A DNA stretch of 64,000 bases from Styela clava (GCF_964204865.1 NC_135258.1:13197001-13261000); one strand, 5' to 3'; positions 11,284-23,200 are shown, counted from the first letter of the stretch. Made by a program: numbers and translations. Notes: generated from the sequence alone by a model not told the origin.

Positions 11284-12750
11284 CCTGGGGCCCCATTCGC
11301 CAAACATCGTAAAAAGCCTCGTTTACGAGCACGTAACCTTGTCTCTCAAAAAACGCAGTTCCGAAATCTCGTTGGGTGCGATTCACGAACCATCTTGTAA
11401 AAACTTTACGCACGGTCACGCAAGTTCTTTCGAAATCTAACGCACGGTCGTCGTTGAACAAAAACCACTCAACCGTATCAGTCACTGCCGCTAGTCGCCC
11501 TGAGCGGACAGGCTTATTTTGCGACGATCTGTAGGGTTTCCCCGTTTGCAGACTGTGTTTTAAATTCTAAAATGTGGGTCATATAGCAGTAATCTATGGA
11601 TATATGAAATAAATGCTGGAGTACATATTGTGAACTACTTCTGTGACCGACAATAAAATAGATGAATGAATGCAATCCCATATTTGATGTTAGTACGCTG
11701 TTAGTTGGCATAGATAGATGGGTCCACAGCTACTACACTACAGTCACTCTTACCTAAGTTAGGCATTCAAAGATTTTTGATACCAATTTTTCACGAAGTA
11801 TGCAAACACCACAGCATTTGTTGGGGTGTGCATGTGGCACATAGCCTACTTGTCTTAGGCCAGTAAGGTATTGATCATGTATCCCGTCTAAGTTATATCG
11901 TTTAATTATTATGTAGATACTGTTACAAATAAACACACATACATTTTAACCTGAATTCGTGCTAAGAACATGCCGAACTACTGTTAACGAGCAAAATTTT
12001 GTACTCGTTAGTTTGCGAGCACCTAAAGAACTTTCGTCAATACCGATTCTCGGTAAAATGAGAGAAGAAGGCACTTTACGAGACGTCTGTTTGGCGCGCA
12101 AAAATTCTCTCGAATATTAACGATACCTCGAGAATACCATTTTTGCCTTTTACGAGAAAGTGGGGGCTTAACGCGTTAAATCCGAATTGGCAATGGATTT
12201 AAATTTGGCAAAAAAAAAATTAACTAATAACATAAGCGACGGTAAATCTCGCTTTCGTTAAGACGGGAATTTTATTTGCGGCGGAGCGAGGGAGTGTTTT
12301 TGAAATTTATGCAAATTTCGGTGTTTTTGGGGTGGTTATAGAAGACATATTATCCCTTCCATCTACCAAAATATTTTGAGTTGGATCACGAAATTGCTAC
12401 AGCAATATTATGCTATTGTTTGTCAACCACGAAGCGGTAACAGCAAAGGACTTAGCGAATATTTCTATTTTTTATCACGGTTTGAAGTTTCAACTCCCAA
12501 GAAAAAAAATGCCTTTTTTCTATCCGGTTTGTGACTCAGACCACCACTTTTAAAAAAACTTTTTATTTTTAATCGCTCCAACGAGCCGTCAGTGGGCAGC
12601 ATAGGATCATTAGTTTTTCGTTAGTTGATCGATTAGTTGTGGGGGTACAAATGCATAAAATCGGCGTAGCAAATACGATTATTTAATAAAAAATAAAAAT
12701 CGCATGGAAAGGGTTAAACGATAAAGAAGTTTGGCGAATGGCGCCCCAGG
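11284..12750. mobile_element. Non-autonomous DNA transposon with 22-bp terminal inverted repeats
   Basis: The left end CCTGGGGCCCCATTCGCCAA continues into AC. The right end is its reverse complement with one mismatch in 22 bp (GTTTGGCGAATGGCGCCCCA then GG). The 1467-bp element lies inside exon 2 of the right sulfotransferase-like pseudogene, whose sequence resumes on each side. No transposase open frame is visible. A clear target-site duplication could not be settled because the target has drifted, so I leave the superfamily open. Confidence 0.8.
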
Positions 12751-13032
12751 TTTTCACCTGTGTATTTTCACTTTTCCTTGTAGGCCTAGTGAGAATAATC
12801 TAAAATAGATCGATGTTGACAGCACCATGGTTGCGTTACATGCATATAAAGGCGCGATGATCAATTTTGAACACAGTAATCAGCTCAGATGATATTTCTT
12901 TTAAACATGAATAAAACTTATTTATGGGATTTAATTATTCAAATAATATTTAGAATCTTCTAACTAGAGAGTATCATTTTTAAAGCATTATCTGATACCA
13001 GCATGGTCAGCTGTCGAATGAATGAGGTATTA

Positions 13033-13891
13033 TGCTTGAGTAGGGTTACCATATTTTTGTGATTTCAAAGTGGGACGCCTCTAAAGACAACGACCCCTTA
13101 GCTCCGATTTTGTAACTTTACATTTTCCGATTTTACATTTAAAGCTATCCCGGCTGTCTTCATTAGCCATATTGTCATCGAGAATTCATGGGTTCATGCG
13201 CATATTATCTGTCCAAATATCGGGTTCAGTTCGAAAAATGGAAAGGAATTGACGTTAACCATAGGATAGGATAGGATTTACATATTTATCCCGGGGGAGA
13301 GGAAAGCCGATAAGACGGCTTATCCGTATGGCGAACCACGGCCTCTCGTCCGGTTACCATTCCAAGTCGGGTATGGGATTAGTTATATTGTTTGTTTTCG
13401 GAAGCATGGACTTGGTGGTGGAGGAAGCCGTAACCGACCAGCGGTTACGTGAACCACCCAACGACGGCGAGTAGTCCAGCAATCCTCTCGCACATAACCA
13501 TCCCATCACGGGATTCGAACCTGCGAACCCCCGCAGAGTAATTAGAGGTGCGGTGGCGAGCGTATTCTTAACGCTTAGCCCGTTGAGCCACACCGCCGCG
13601 CATACCGGTACAAATAATTCAAATCTAGACTAATTAGTATTGGCTTTACATGCGATACAGCGATACCGTACGTTTTCTAACAATGTTAGCGGAAAACAAA
13701 CGCATTCACATTGAGTAGGCTAGCGCTACGTTACACAGAAACAACAGTAACAAGAACATGTTCGTGTATTATGCTGGATGGCTCAACGCCAAAGCGGGAC
13801 TTTTGGCTGACTTATCGGGACGGCAGGACAAGACGCTAAAAAGCGGGACTGTCCCGCCTAAAGCGGGAAGTATGGTAAGCCTATGCTTTAG
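13033..13891. mobile_element. hAT-like MITE with 8-bp target duplication, carrying a nested SINE
   Basis: The element (13041-13883) starts TAGGGTTACCATA and ends TATGGTAAGCCTA, a near-perfect terminal inverted repeat. It is bracketed by 8-mers TGCTTGAG (13033-13040) and TGCTTTAG (13884-13891). That pattern is a slightly diverged 8-bp target duplication, as in hAT elements. A SINE (13261-13600) sits inside. A truncated relative with the same left end and about 170 bp of interior occurs at 15564-15736. Confidence 0.75.
13261..13600 (-). mobile_element. tRNA-derived SINE, copy 2 (nested in hAT-like element)
   Basis: Nearly the same as the copy at 1119-1452: tRNA-like head with GGTTCGAATCC, the conserved body, and a tail that here runs into an ATAGG repeat (ATAGGATAGGATAGGATTTA). 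Because it lies inside the hAT-like element it must have arrived after that element. Confidence 0.85.
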
Positions 13892-14390
13892 AACACTGAA
13901 TATTTCTGGATGTTGTCAAAAAACTTCCACTTCTTGACTTCTGAATAGCAAAGCAGTAGTGATATGCTTTTGTGCTTATAGATGGTGAGCCATATAGAAA
14001 TACTGGCTATTCCGATACAATTGCGATGCTAAAGTAATTTTTTGAAGTGTCGGAATATTGAACCATGAGCATTGTTTGCAAGTGAATTTATTTCATCTCT
14101 ATTTGATTTTATTTAAATTACCCCAATTTAATTTTTGCTAACCATTAAAGCAATTTTGATTCATTTGCATTTAATAAAATTGTAAGTAACCATGGAATCA
14201 TCTGCTAAAAATGATATGGCCTGAAAAACGATTTTTTCCTCATTCCTGGTCTCAGCCTACCAGAGAAATCTTGATAATATCCGATTCCGTTCCGACCGTC
14301 GTCGGGTGCGGACGTGTCAGCTTGAAAAGACTAGTGAATGCTACGCGTTGTATGTTTCGGTATCTGTAATCTGTATCGCGCAATATCAAC

Positions 14391-14632
14391 TTGAGCAAAG
14401 CCCATCCACTAGAGTTAAAGAAGTTTATGGATAAAAGATTGGATTCAAAGTTAAATGGTGGACGATTTGTTACGGGTATATTGCGAGGTTTCGATCCTTT
14501 TATGAATCTAGTCGTGTATGATGGAACAGAGCGTTGAAAAGATGGGATCACTGCACCTGTTGGAATGGCTGAATGGTGGTCGTTCGTGGAAATTCGATAT
14601 TAATGTTGGAAGCATTAGAACGGATACAATGA
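14391..14632 (+). pseudogene. SNRPG: Small nuclear ribonucleoprotein G (SmG) copy, decayed and intronless
   Basis: The frame reads [20 protein letters not shown], then [20 protein letters not shown], and later MVVVRGNSILMLEALERI. These are the Sm1 and Sm2 motifs of SmG, a core ring protein of spliceosomal snRNPs. The expected start ATG is TTG (14391). There is an in-frame TGA at 14535-14537, and a frame change at about 14570-14580, where an extra ATGGCTGA-like duplication precedes MVVV. No intron is seen across the full coding length. A processed (retro-copied) pseudogene is therefore the likeliest reading, now buried in the intron of another pseudogene. No poly(A) tail or target duplication was identified. 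Confidence 0.85.
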
Positions 14633-14889
14633 TTTCAAAGTGAACTATCTGAAAACGACAAAAGAACCCAATACCCCAATCCATGATTTGTGCATAGACT
14701 GCTATGGAACATCCAATCCATTTACCAAGCTTGTTTTTTAGTAAAAAAATATTTGTCACTGTGTTATTTTTGCAATATAATTGAAGTAGGCCCACAACAT
14801 CACCATTTTTCGTCAGCGAGTGTTCTTTAATCCATATATCTGTATAGGATAAGCACATACACGTCTCACATTTTAATTTGAATTTATAA

Positions 14890-15095
14890 GATATTGCCCG
14901 ATGTCACATCGTGTTTTTGTTTTATTGTGTTTTGCCTGTTTTGGGGGGACGGGCACGTACTTGTACGTATTTAACTTTTTTATTAAGTTATGTCCTCCAG
15001 GTCCTCTGTATTTTGTTTGTCCCTTTGTTGTTGTTTTGTGTTTTGTTTGTACCAGAGTGACCGAATAAAATTGATTGATTGAGTGATTGATTATT
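14890..15095 (+). repeat. LINE (CR1/L2-like) 3' end fragment
   Basis: Contains the dispersed block shared with 2160-2290 (in inverse orientation) and ends with GACCGAATAAAATTGATTGA followed by further TTGA/TGATT repeats. A 3' end of simple repeats after AATAAA is typical of CR1/L2-like retroelements. No coding part is visible. Confidence 0.5.
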
Positions 15096-15563
15096 GATCT
15101 GATAAAATTAATTGAACAGTAACTACTAACTACTCACTTTTGCATTCGGGAATACTTCGTGTACCGTTTGCCAGTAAACGCATGCTGGGAGGTCGCTAAC
15201 AGCATCAAGCCATCAACATTTTTGTACATCTTTTCCAACATCTCAACAGAATCTCCTTTTTCGAATATCTTCATCCAGTCGTCTCCAAGGTACATAAAAT
15301 TTTCATCAAAATCATACACAGTATATCCCAATATTCTCAAACAATCACGTAATGTTTTTGTTCCACATTCAAGAAAGCTGGCTATTACCTTCATCGTAAT
15401 GATAACTATACTCTAAACACCGATTAATAGGTCTATTTAACTTTTGGGAAATACTCTAATGTTACTTTTGCAGCACGGCACCAACTAGAACAATCATGGA
15501 TCCCTTTCGACGATGTACAGTTTAATTAACTTTTGTGTGCAGAGTCAATAAGTCATCAATACA

Positions 15564-15736
15564 TGGGTTACCATATTTTTGTGACTTCAAATCGGGACGC
15601 CTCGAAAGACAATGACCCCTTAGCTGTGATTTTGTAACTTCACATTTTCCGATTTTACTACATAGGCCTACATTTAAAGCTGTCTCGGCTGTCTTTATTG
15701 CCATATTGTTATCGAAATTTCATGCGCCCATATTAT
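15564..15736. mobile_element. Truncated hAT-like element (same family as 13041-13883)
   Basis: Begins GGGTTACCATATTTTTGTGA and aligns over about 170 bp with the left end of the element at 13041 (shared GGGACGCCTC, GACCCCTTAGCT, ACATTTTCCGATTTTAC). The right terminus is missing. Confidence 0.65.
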
Positions 15737-16004
15737 TGAAATTCTTTTGAGATATAATGCAAACATATACAGTTCTCCACAATCTATAGATAAATCTCTG
15801 CAACTCTTAACAAACTCATGTTTATCAAAACAATTATGCTTACTTGAATTGTATGTAGAGTGTACTTGTAGTATGTACCGGTACATTCTGATGGTATTGA
15901 AGTTGTTTTATTTTTGAAATTTCAAAACTTAACCGCTGTTTTCTGAATTTCAGGATCTAATTTCAAAATCAATTACCGGTAATACATTTTTCAAGATATT
16001 AAAA

Positions 16005-16226
16005 ATGAAACGAATGATACTCCGACAAAAATTTCGTAAACATATGAAGAAAGGATTGCATGAAAAATTGAAGCTTTCAAATAAAGTGGAGATTCTAGTC
16101 TGGCTGGATTATCTCATTTTTCTACAAAAACTTATCAAACAATCTGAACAAATTGCCAAAGAAAACAGATCGAAACGAGTACTACCAAGCATGATTCGTA
16201 ATGCCGGAGATCATCTCTTAGACTAG
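16005..16226 (+). CDS. CENPW: CENP-W-like histone-fold centromere protein
   Basis: Single-exon frame of 73 residues. The basic N-terminus (RQKFRKHMKKG) is followed by a histone-fold-like stretch: LVWLDYLIFLQKLIKQS, then a basic link and RVLPSMIRNAGDHLL. Order and spacing match CENP-W, which is about 88 aa in human (LVHLNCLLFVHRLAEES then VINKEHVLAAAK). CENP-W pairs with CENP-T in the CENP-T-W-S-X complex that nucleates kinetochores on centromeric DNA. The frame stays open upstream to a TTTCAG at 15948-15953. That AG could be an intron or spliced-leader acceptor, so extra N-terminal residues are possible. CTU2 follows on the same strand 615 bp downstream. Identity rests on a short, fast-evolving family. 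Confidence 0.6.
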   Translation: MKRMILRQKFRKHMKKGLHEKLKLSNKVEILVWLDYLIFLQKLIKQSEQIAKENRSKRVLPSMIRNAGDHLLD

Positions 16227-16840
16227 TGAATGTCATCTCCAAAATAACGTCATCAAAAAATGATGTCAATCAAGACCGTTCAAAACGAATCGAATGTCAA
16301 TGCAAAATTGATTGTACTCAAAAAAGTGAATTCTCAATTTTATGGATATTTCAAATTTTTTTTTTTAAAAGTGTATAACTTCAGGAATACCATTCTTCAG
16401 ACAGATTTTTTCATTGGAATAGGGGTTATTTCTTTTCCCCGGAACTATGTCTGTATTAATATTACCTTGAAATGACTTTTTGGGATTCTTGGATTCTGCA
16501 AGAAGATGTTACTTGCCTGCCTTGCTGTATACAATTATTGTAATTTATAATTGAATGTTCTCTGAATTTTTATGTATAGCTACATCCAATTGACTATACG
16601 TGAAATCCGATAGTAATTTATTTAATTTTAACTATAGCCATGTGAAAACTTGAACATTTTGAAACTTGGATAAAATACTATGAAGTATTTTGTGTCTCGA
16701 TGTACTACTATGCTGCTATGTTTAACATATATTAATATTTTTTGAAAGTATTTTTGTAACAATTTGTGTTTTTGATTTACCTCTACTGCCAAGTATTTAA
16801 AACTAGGTTATTTTTTAAATAAATTATCTTTGGTATAACC
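16227..16840. other. Spacer between CENP-W-like gene and CTU2
   Basis: AT-rich, with no exon recognised. An AATAAA at 16818-16823 lies just 18 bp before the CTU2 start codon. It could serve as the 3' signal of the upstream gene, or be chance. Confidence 0.5.
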
Positions 16841-19800
16841 ATGTCTACACAATGCGTGAAGTGTGAAGAAGGAAAGGCCATAATTTTAGTGGGAACTAAT
16901 GGCAGCTTTTGCAAGTAAGTGGTGTACACTCCGGATGTGAACATTTTTTGAAGAATCATTGTATTGATCTATTGTGCATTTTTGGTATTTTATAATAACA
17001 AAATATTTTCTGTCAAAAAAAGTCTAATTTATCTTAAAATTTATTTTTTGGTTACCGCCTCTCATACTTCATAACTCCTGATTTCCATTGGGATCTTTTC
17101 ATAAAGGAGGTACAAAAAATTTAACCCTATGTGTTGCAAAAATAGTGGAGTTCTAATATGAATATTTTTTTTCCAGAGAATGCTTCTTGAAATATTTCAC
17201 GCACAAATTCAGAGCTGCACTGGGTAAACATCCTGTTGTCCGATATGATGACAAAGTTGCTGTTGCTTTTTCAGGAGGATTGAATTCCAGTGCTATGCTA
17301 CATGTTTTACTAGAGGTATTCCACAGACATTTTGTATCCTTTGTTCGCCATTAGTAAGCTGTTTCGGAGATTTCAAATCCTACTATCTGACCTCATAAAG
17401 TATGTATTGGGGTATGATATTAAAAAAGCTGTTGACTACCATGAAATTGAGAATGATTATTACATGGCACCTGAACAATATCATTTTAATTTTGGGATTA
17501 TATTCGCTATTTTTGAAGAATCTCTCAAATAAATATTTTGAGCTATGGCAAAGGTGGAAGTTCTTTTTTTGAGGGCCACATTTAGAAAATCTTTTTTGCG
17601 AAGGGCCTCATTGAGAAAATTTTTAAGTTTTTTTAAAAGATCATATCATAATAGTTGCCTTTCGTTATGCTATGATAGCGTCAAATTTAATTGTGGCTTA
17701 CACCGTTAAAGCGAAAATAAAAAAAAATGTTAGTATCATTTTATTAAATAAATTCGAACATTTTAAATAAAGTATAAAAATAGATCCAAATTTTGTATGT
17801 GTTCATATTTTAAAACATTTATTCTCATTTCAGTCTCTGTCACCTCTGTCGTTCAAAAGACTAAAATTCCATCCTGGTATTATATTTGTTGATGAAACTG
17901 TTTTATTGCCTGAAGAGAAAAACTATGAAATTTATTTGAATGAGATCGAATCTATAATGAAAGCATCTGGGCTACCATATCACATTGTGAAACTGGAAAA
18001 GGTATTTTTCACTGCATACTGTTGTATCGACTGTTCACACATTCAAAATGATTGGGTTTATATTTGCATCAACAATGTGGCATCACTACTGTGATTGTAT
18101 TTAAGATAATATTCTAGACTTTTTAAGGTAGCTTGCTCTTTTGACTTGCTTGCTGGAGTTGTCCACTTGTCCTTCCACCTTATATAAACAACTAACAGAA
18201 TATTTAATGACTTAGTGGTATACTAGTAACGTTTTCTGGCAACAATTTATAGGCCTCGGAATATTAAAAAAATTTAGGTTTATTTTGAAAACAATTGAAA
18301 GATTCTAGTTATCAGGATCAGGAATATAATTTAATTTACGTAGTATTTTTGAAATATAACTTTTTTACACAAGATTTTGTCTATCAGCGATGACACTGTG
18401 ATTGAAAATAATGATGACACAGCACAAACTTGCAATCTTAGAGAACTTTTCGATTCTATAAAAAGTATAACAAGTAAACAAGAGCTGCTTTACCGACTAA
18501 GGTAAGATTTTTCTTCTGTTTGGTTTTATCAAAACACTTCAGTAAAAATAATTCAAACTCAATTAGTACTTGTCATTGCGTGGCTATATAGTATAGAGTA
18601 GCGCTTCTAATACGAGAGTGTGCAGACTCCACGGGGTATCCAAAGCTGTTTTTAAAAATTCATGAAAACAGTATATTTTTGTTACTCGTTTCATTATACA
18701 GGGTGTTCATAAAGTCCAGTTACAATTCCCATTTTGTTGTGAGGTCTGTTCCTAATGTACGTTAACTTCACCATATTTGTTTTATTTTAATCAGGATTCC
18801 TCCATGTTTTTTTACTTCATTTGATAGATATATTTGATAGGGGGCCAATAAACTATATATGGTTTAGATCAGTGGTTCTCAATCTATTTAAAAAAAATTC
18901 ATGACAGACCCCTTGCAATTTTTAATGATTACCGGCCTTGTGCACTAAAACAAAACAAAAGATCACAACAAAAAAGTCATGCTTCGTCGTATTGTTAAAA
19001 ACAATGAGCGAACAAAAGTTTATGGCAAAGTTTAATGAGTTGAGTGCACTTGTTTCGTTGTGAAACAGCATTCAAAAGTGAACTGGCATAACTTCATAAA
19101 CTGCCTAGTGACTACTGTAACTTTGTTTTTGATTTTGTAAAAACCTATTAGTGCAAAGTTAACTCCCCATACATTAGCTTTTTGCATGAGATCTGTTTCT
19201 AAGTCAAGATTACAATCAGAGAAGAGAAAAAGCTTGAGAAACACTGGTCTGAACTGCTCAATAAGTTCGATTTATAGAGATCAGTCTTATACTTATTTAT
19301 TTATTTTTCAGGTGTAAATTGTTAACATACAAGGCAAAAGAGCTTGGTTATCAACATATCTTTCTTGGAGAAACAAGTTCAAGGCTTGCAATTAATATTT
19401 TGTCCAACATTGCGCAAGGACAAGGTGCTCATTTATCATTGGACACTGGTTTCACAGATAATGGAAGATATTTAGGAATCAATTTACTTCGACCATTGAG
19501 GGACATAGGCGCTAAAGAAATTGCAGTATACACGAATATTAATAAGGTAAGCAACAGGAGTGTAATTCGGGTTCTGCCAAATAGTTTCCAACCAGGTTGT
19601 GTAGCTGAGATAACGATGAGCTATGAGTTTTGGTACAATTCTGTGGAATGGATTTGGGGTTTGATTCAGGTTTTTAGGCTTGGGACACTAAATATTATTA
19701 TCAATGTAATATCTCTTGGCATCTGGTTTTATTCTGATGATAATTTTTAAAAACACCTGCTGCCTGCATATGATTTTGTGCCAAAATATGTTGATGAAAC

Positions 19801-20892
19801 ACACACAATACTAGTATTTGCTTTGGGTTCTGTAAGGTTCGGTATATGTGGTCTCTGTTTTGTTATATATATATATCAAAAGAGTCTTGTCTTTAAGCTA
19901 TTAAAATTCTGCTTAATTTTACAGATTCAGAGTGTGTTTTTGCCAAATTTTTCCACAAAAGTTCCAGCTACTTCTAGTATTCAACGACTTACTGAAGATT
20001 TTATTGTTTCACTCACATCTGATTTTCCTGCCACTGAAACAACTGTCTACAGAACTTCAAATAAATTAGAGGTATTTACAAACTCTCAAAATTCAAATGA
20101 TAATAGTAAAAACAACTTATACTCTATCTAAATCTTTTTTTTTTTTATTTGAGATATGGTTGTTAATTGTTATTCAGCAACTTGCCACTTAGTGATGACC
20201 AAAATATTTCTTAAATTATATTTTCAAGTATAGTTTATCAATTATATTCTGAATGCCCTAAATTAGATCAAGTTAAACAGATAACATCTTGAAGTGTATG
20301 GGTCATTAATTGTCAAAAAATTATTATTGCTTGGGACTGGCAGCAAGCAGTATCACGGTAATACCTTGTACATATGTATCCATTTTTTGACCATCCGAAT
20401 TCAGATGGGGCAATAAATGTTAATTCTTCAGAAAATTTCAGGAAATTTATTCAAAATTTATTTAAACAATTTTTCCAACTACAGATGATGAAAAATTCGA
20501 AAAAGGAAGAAAACAAGGACACAAATGAAAACTGTTTTCTATGTTGTGGGCCACTTGATACACAGATCAAAGAAGGCAATGCTTCTGCTTTACAAGCAAT
20601 TGAATTTACTGAAAACTTGAGTAATGGAATATTTGGTACTGCTGAAAACCCACATCTACCTCATGATCTGAAAAGTACGAGCAAGTTACCACAGTCTGAT
20701 TCTGGCGACGATTATTGTGAAACACAAGAAAAAACAATGGTGAATTTGTGCCACTCTTGTAAAATATTACATAAAGATGTGAATACTGAAGTTAACTTCG
20801 ATCCTATTTTTGAACACTTATTTAAAAATTCTTCTAAAGTTACGAACGAAGAAATGCGCAAGCAACTTGAAGATGTGTTACTGGATTGTTGA
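16841..20892 (+). CDS. CTU2: Cytoplasmic tRNA 2-thiolation protein 2
   Basis: Seven exons: 16841-16914, 17177-17315, 17834-18001, 18374-18501, 19312-19546, 19925-20071 and 20485-20892. They total 1299 nt and 432 aa, with every phase closing. CTU2 (Ncs2) works with CTU1 to thiolate the wobble uridine of tRNA-Lys, -Glu and -Gln in the cytosol, taking sulfur from URM1. Visible features: N-terminal CxxC pairs at residues 5/8 and 24/27, the PP-loop-like SGGLNSSAML (57-66), GETSSRLAINILSNIAQGQG and LDTGFTDNGRYLGINLLRPL in exon 5, and C-terminal cysteines (CFLCCG near 314-319, CHSC later). It is somewhat shorter than human CTU2 (about 515 aa). The start ATG is in good position before the first CxxC. 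Intron 4 carries a hAT-like element. Confidence 0.95.
18870..19246. mobile_element. hAT-like MITE in CTU2 intron 4
   Basis: Left end CAGTGGTTCTCAATCT and right end AGCTTGAGAAACACTG are inverted relatives of the common hAT terminus. Its interior shares AAAACAAAACAAAAGATCAC and neighbouring sequence with the element at 40646-41077. The flanking 8-mers (GTTTAGAT, GTCTGAAC) agree only partly, so the target duplication is uncertain. Confidence 0.65.
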
Positions 20893-23200
20893 TAATCGTG
20901 CATTTTCATGCTAATTAAAGATGGATCCTGAATCAAAATTAAGCCCAAATGCCTATATTTTCGAATTTGGATAGTTCTGTGTGTCAGGTAGCTTTGAGGA
21001 ATCAGCTTCTATTAGTAGATATTTCTCAAAACTAACGGTAAAAAAATATTACGCTCTCTGCCAAATTTCGGTTTGACATATCTTCTTTGTTTTATTATCA
21101 CATTTCAAAATCATTGAAAACCAAACTGCCATTCTCGGTTGTATGAGTATGAATTCAAATTGCCACATGTTGGTGCAATTTTACAAAATTGAAACGGCAC
21201 AATGGAACTGAGAAAATATAACAAAAGAATACAAAAGTTATATCTGCCTGACAGACACTTCTTTCTTCAGCTTGTAAAAACTTAAAAGCGATTGTTCTGT
21301 TTTTTTTTGTCCTAACAAAAAATTAGCAAAATAATACACAGGCCCACTTCATGTTCAAAAATTCTACATGTTTAAGTATTTTGAAATAAAATTAGTATAA
21401 ACTGTAAATTTGTTTGTTACTCATGTATTTTTTATTAACCATGTCATACATTACCGTAATTGTTTCAAGATGCTTGAATAATAAAAAATAGCCTGTGGAC
21501 ATGAAATCAATTGGAGAATAATTAACCTACCTTTTATTCTAAAAGGACGATTGAGGTCAAATGATAGTTGAGGAACAAAGTTAAAGATTCATTATATTTG
21601 CTTTGCTGTCAATATATTCCTGTTAAGACTTGATTGTCATTGATTAGAGCAAGAGTAGTATATTGCAAAACTGCTACAACAGCTTTTACTTTATTGCTCT
21701 AATAATATTTACTTAGACATTTTATGATGATTGCACAGTGCACATTGCGTGTAAGGTACAATTTTACTTATCAGCATTTTAATAATGAAGCTGATAGTGA
21801 GAGTCCACAATATTAATAGGCAAGAACTGTGGGATTAGGGCAGTTCTGTGGAACACAGTACTCCCGATTTTTAGCACAGGGCATAGTACAAAGTAGACTA
21901 AATTTTGGCTATGTGCCATAGTATTCCCTCTCAAGCCATAAATAAGTAGTACTGTTTTGAACACAAGCAATAATGGATTACATCGTTTATCCTAGACCCA
22001 AAGTTGATTAACAATTTCTGGCTAGTATTTTTTTATATATTGATAGTTTATGTAATCATGAAATTCATTGTAATAGTCAATTGATTAGGATTGTGAAATG
22101 CATCCTTGTTTGTTTGGTAACACACTACATAATTGTTTCTTGTAGACAGTGAATTAGGCATTTGAAGACTATTAGTTGCTATAGTTCAGAATTTTAAAAT
22201 AAATTTCTGTTCAGGTGGTTAAATGAATTTTTAGATACTAAAAGCTGGATAATGCACTCTTATTTTGTGGTATTGAAATTCTGCATCAAAAAAGGTTTTT
22301 GTTTGGTGTGAATAGGCAATTCAATTAGTATACAGAAATGTATGGATATGATAGGTTGGTTGTAATATTGATTTTCACTTTTTAACATTTCAATAAATAA
22401 TACTGCTTGAACGTTTTACTTCCGGTGAATTTTACCAATCAGTGGGTGTGTGATAACTTCCTTGATGGCTTCTGAGAATGTACGCAAATTTTATTAAGTC
22501 ATATCAGGACTATTACAGAGGTTTCATATTTGGTGATATAAGAAGTATATATCATTCGGCAATGGGCTTCTAACTCAGGGTATGTTTGTTTGAACGACTT
22601 TTGTTAATGTTGCAGAAATATTCAAGATATCTGAAATGCAAAAAAATCAGGAATCAGCCAGGAATAATTGAAGGGAGGGTAGTTCTAAATTTGTAATTGC
22701 CAAGCTAGACCGTAAGAGCCAGCGCATATGGAAACGTGGGTATTCAAGAGTCTTGACGGTCTAAAAAGCTGTTTAAGCTACGAAAAAATGCCTGAGTATT
22801 GTACAAAAAATGTATTTTTTCACATTTTATAAGGGGGGGTTCTGACTCACAATTAGAGACCCCCACCCTCTGGGTATGCTCAAGTTGTCATATGACTGGT
22901 TGAACGATTGAATATAACATGTCCAATCCAGATATTTTTTGTTGCATCATGTAGTTTATTTAATACTGTAATATGCATTATCCATAGTTGAATGTCTACA
23001 TCATGCTCTGGACAGAGAAAAATATGATATGACTAAATTTTCAATGCTGCTAAACCACTAGTTTTTTTTCGAATACTTACTAAAACAAGCAAATGAATTT
23101 TTACTAATTTAAGGTGGATAATAACTAATTTGGGTGAATATTCATATCTCTATTGATTTTATGCAGTTTAAAATCGATTAAATGTAAAGGAATAGGTAAA
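20893..23200. other. CTU2 3' region and spacer to GK5
   Basis: No exon or repeat family is recognised in these 2.3 kb. The region presumably holds the CTU2 3' UTR and the GK5 promoter, but no signal stands out enough to place either. Confidence 0.5.

Larger units (their letters stand above)
11184..15394 (-). pseudogene. Sulfotransfer_4-like pseudogene (right copy, transposon-broken)
   Basis: Exon 1 (15394 to about 15134) starts with MKVIASFLECGTKTLRD and is close to the intact copy. It has one codon missing near the start and an 8-bp insertion after MYKNVD (about 15205-15215). That insertion throws the DAVSDLPACVYWQ equivalent out of frame. Exon 2 is split by a transposon at 11284-12750: its 5' part is 12799-12751 and carries a 6-bp insertion, and its 3' part is 11283-11184. 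No exons 3 or 4 are found before the intact gene begins at 9908. The intron between exons 1 and 2 holds an SNRPG-derived copy, a hAT element with a SINE in it and a LINE-like 3' end. With several independent lesions this copy is dead. Confidence 0.85.

Noticed and set aside
14252-14858. Minus-strand open frames of 99 and 116 residues
   Set aside because: They run antisense to the SNRPG copy and its 3' flank. The plus strand explains the sequence.
16260-16475. 71-residue frame after the CENP-W-like gene
   Set aside because: AT-rich, low-complexity translation with no family pattern. Likely 3' UTR or spacer.
17530-17720. hAT-like fragment in CTU2 intron 2 (GAGGGCCACATTT and GAAGGGCCTCATTG)
   Set aside because: The words resemble degraded hAT interiors, but no inverted ends or target duplication could be found.
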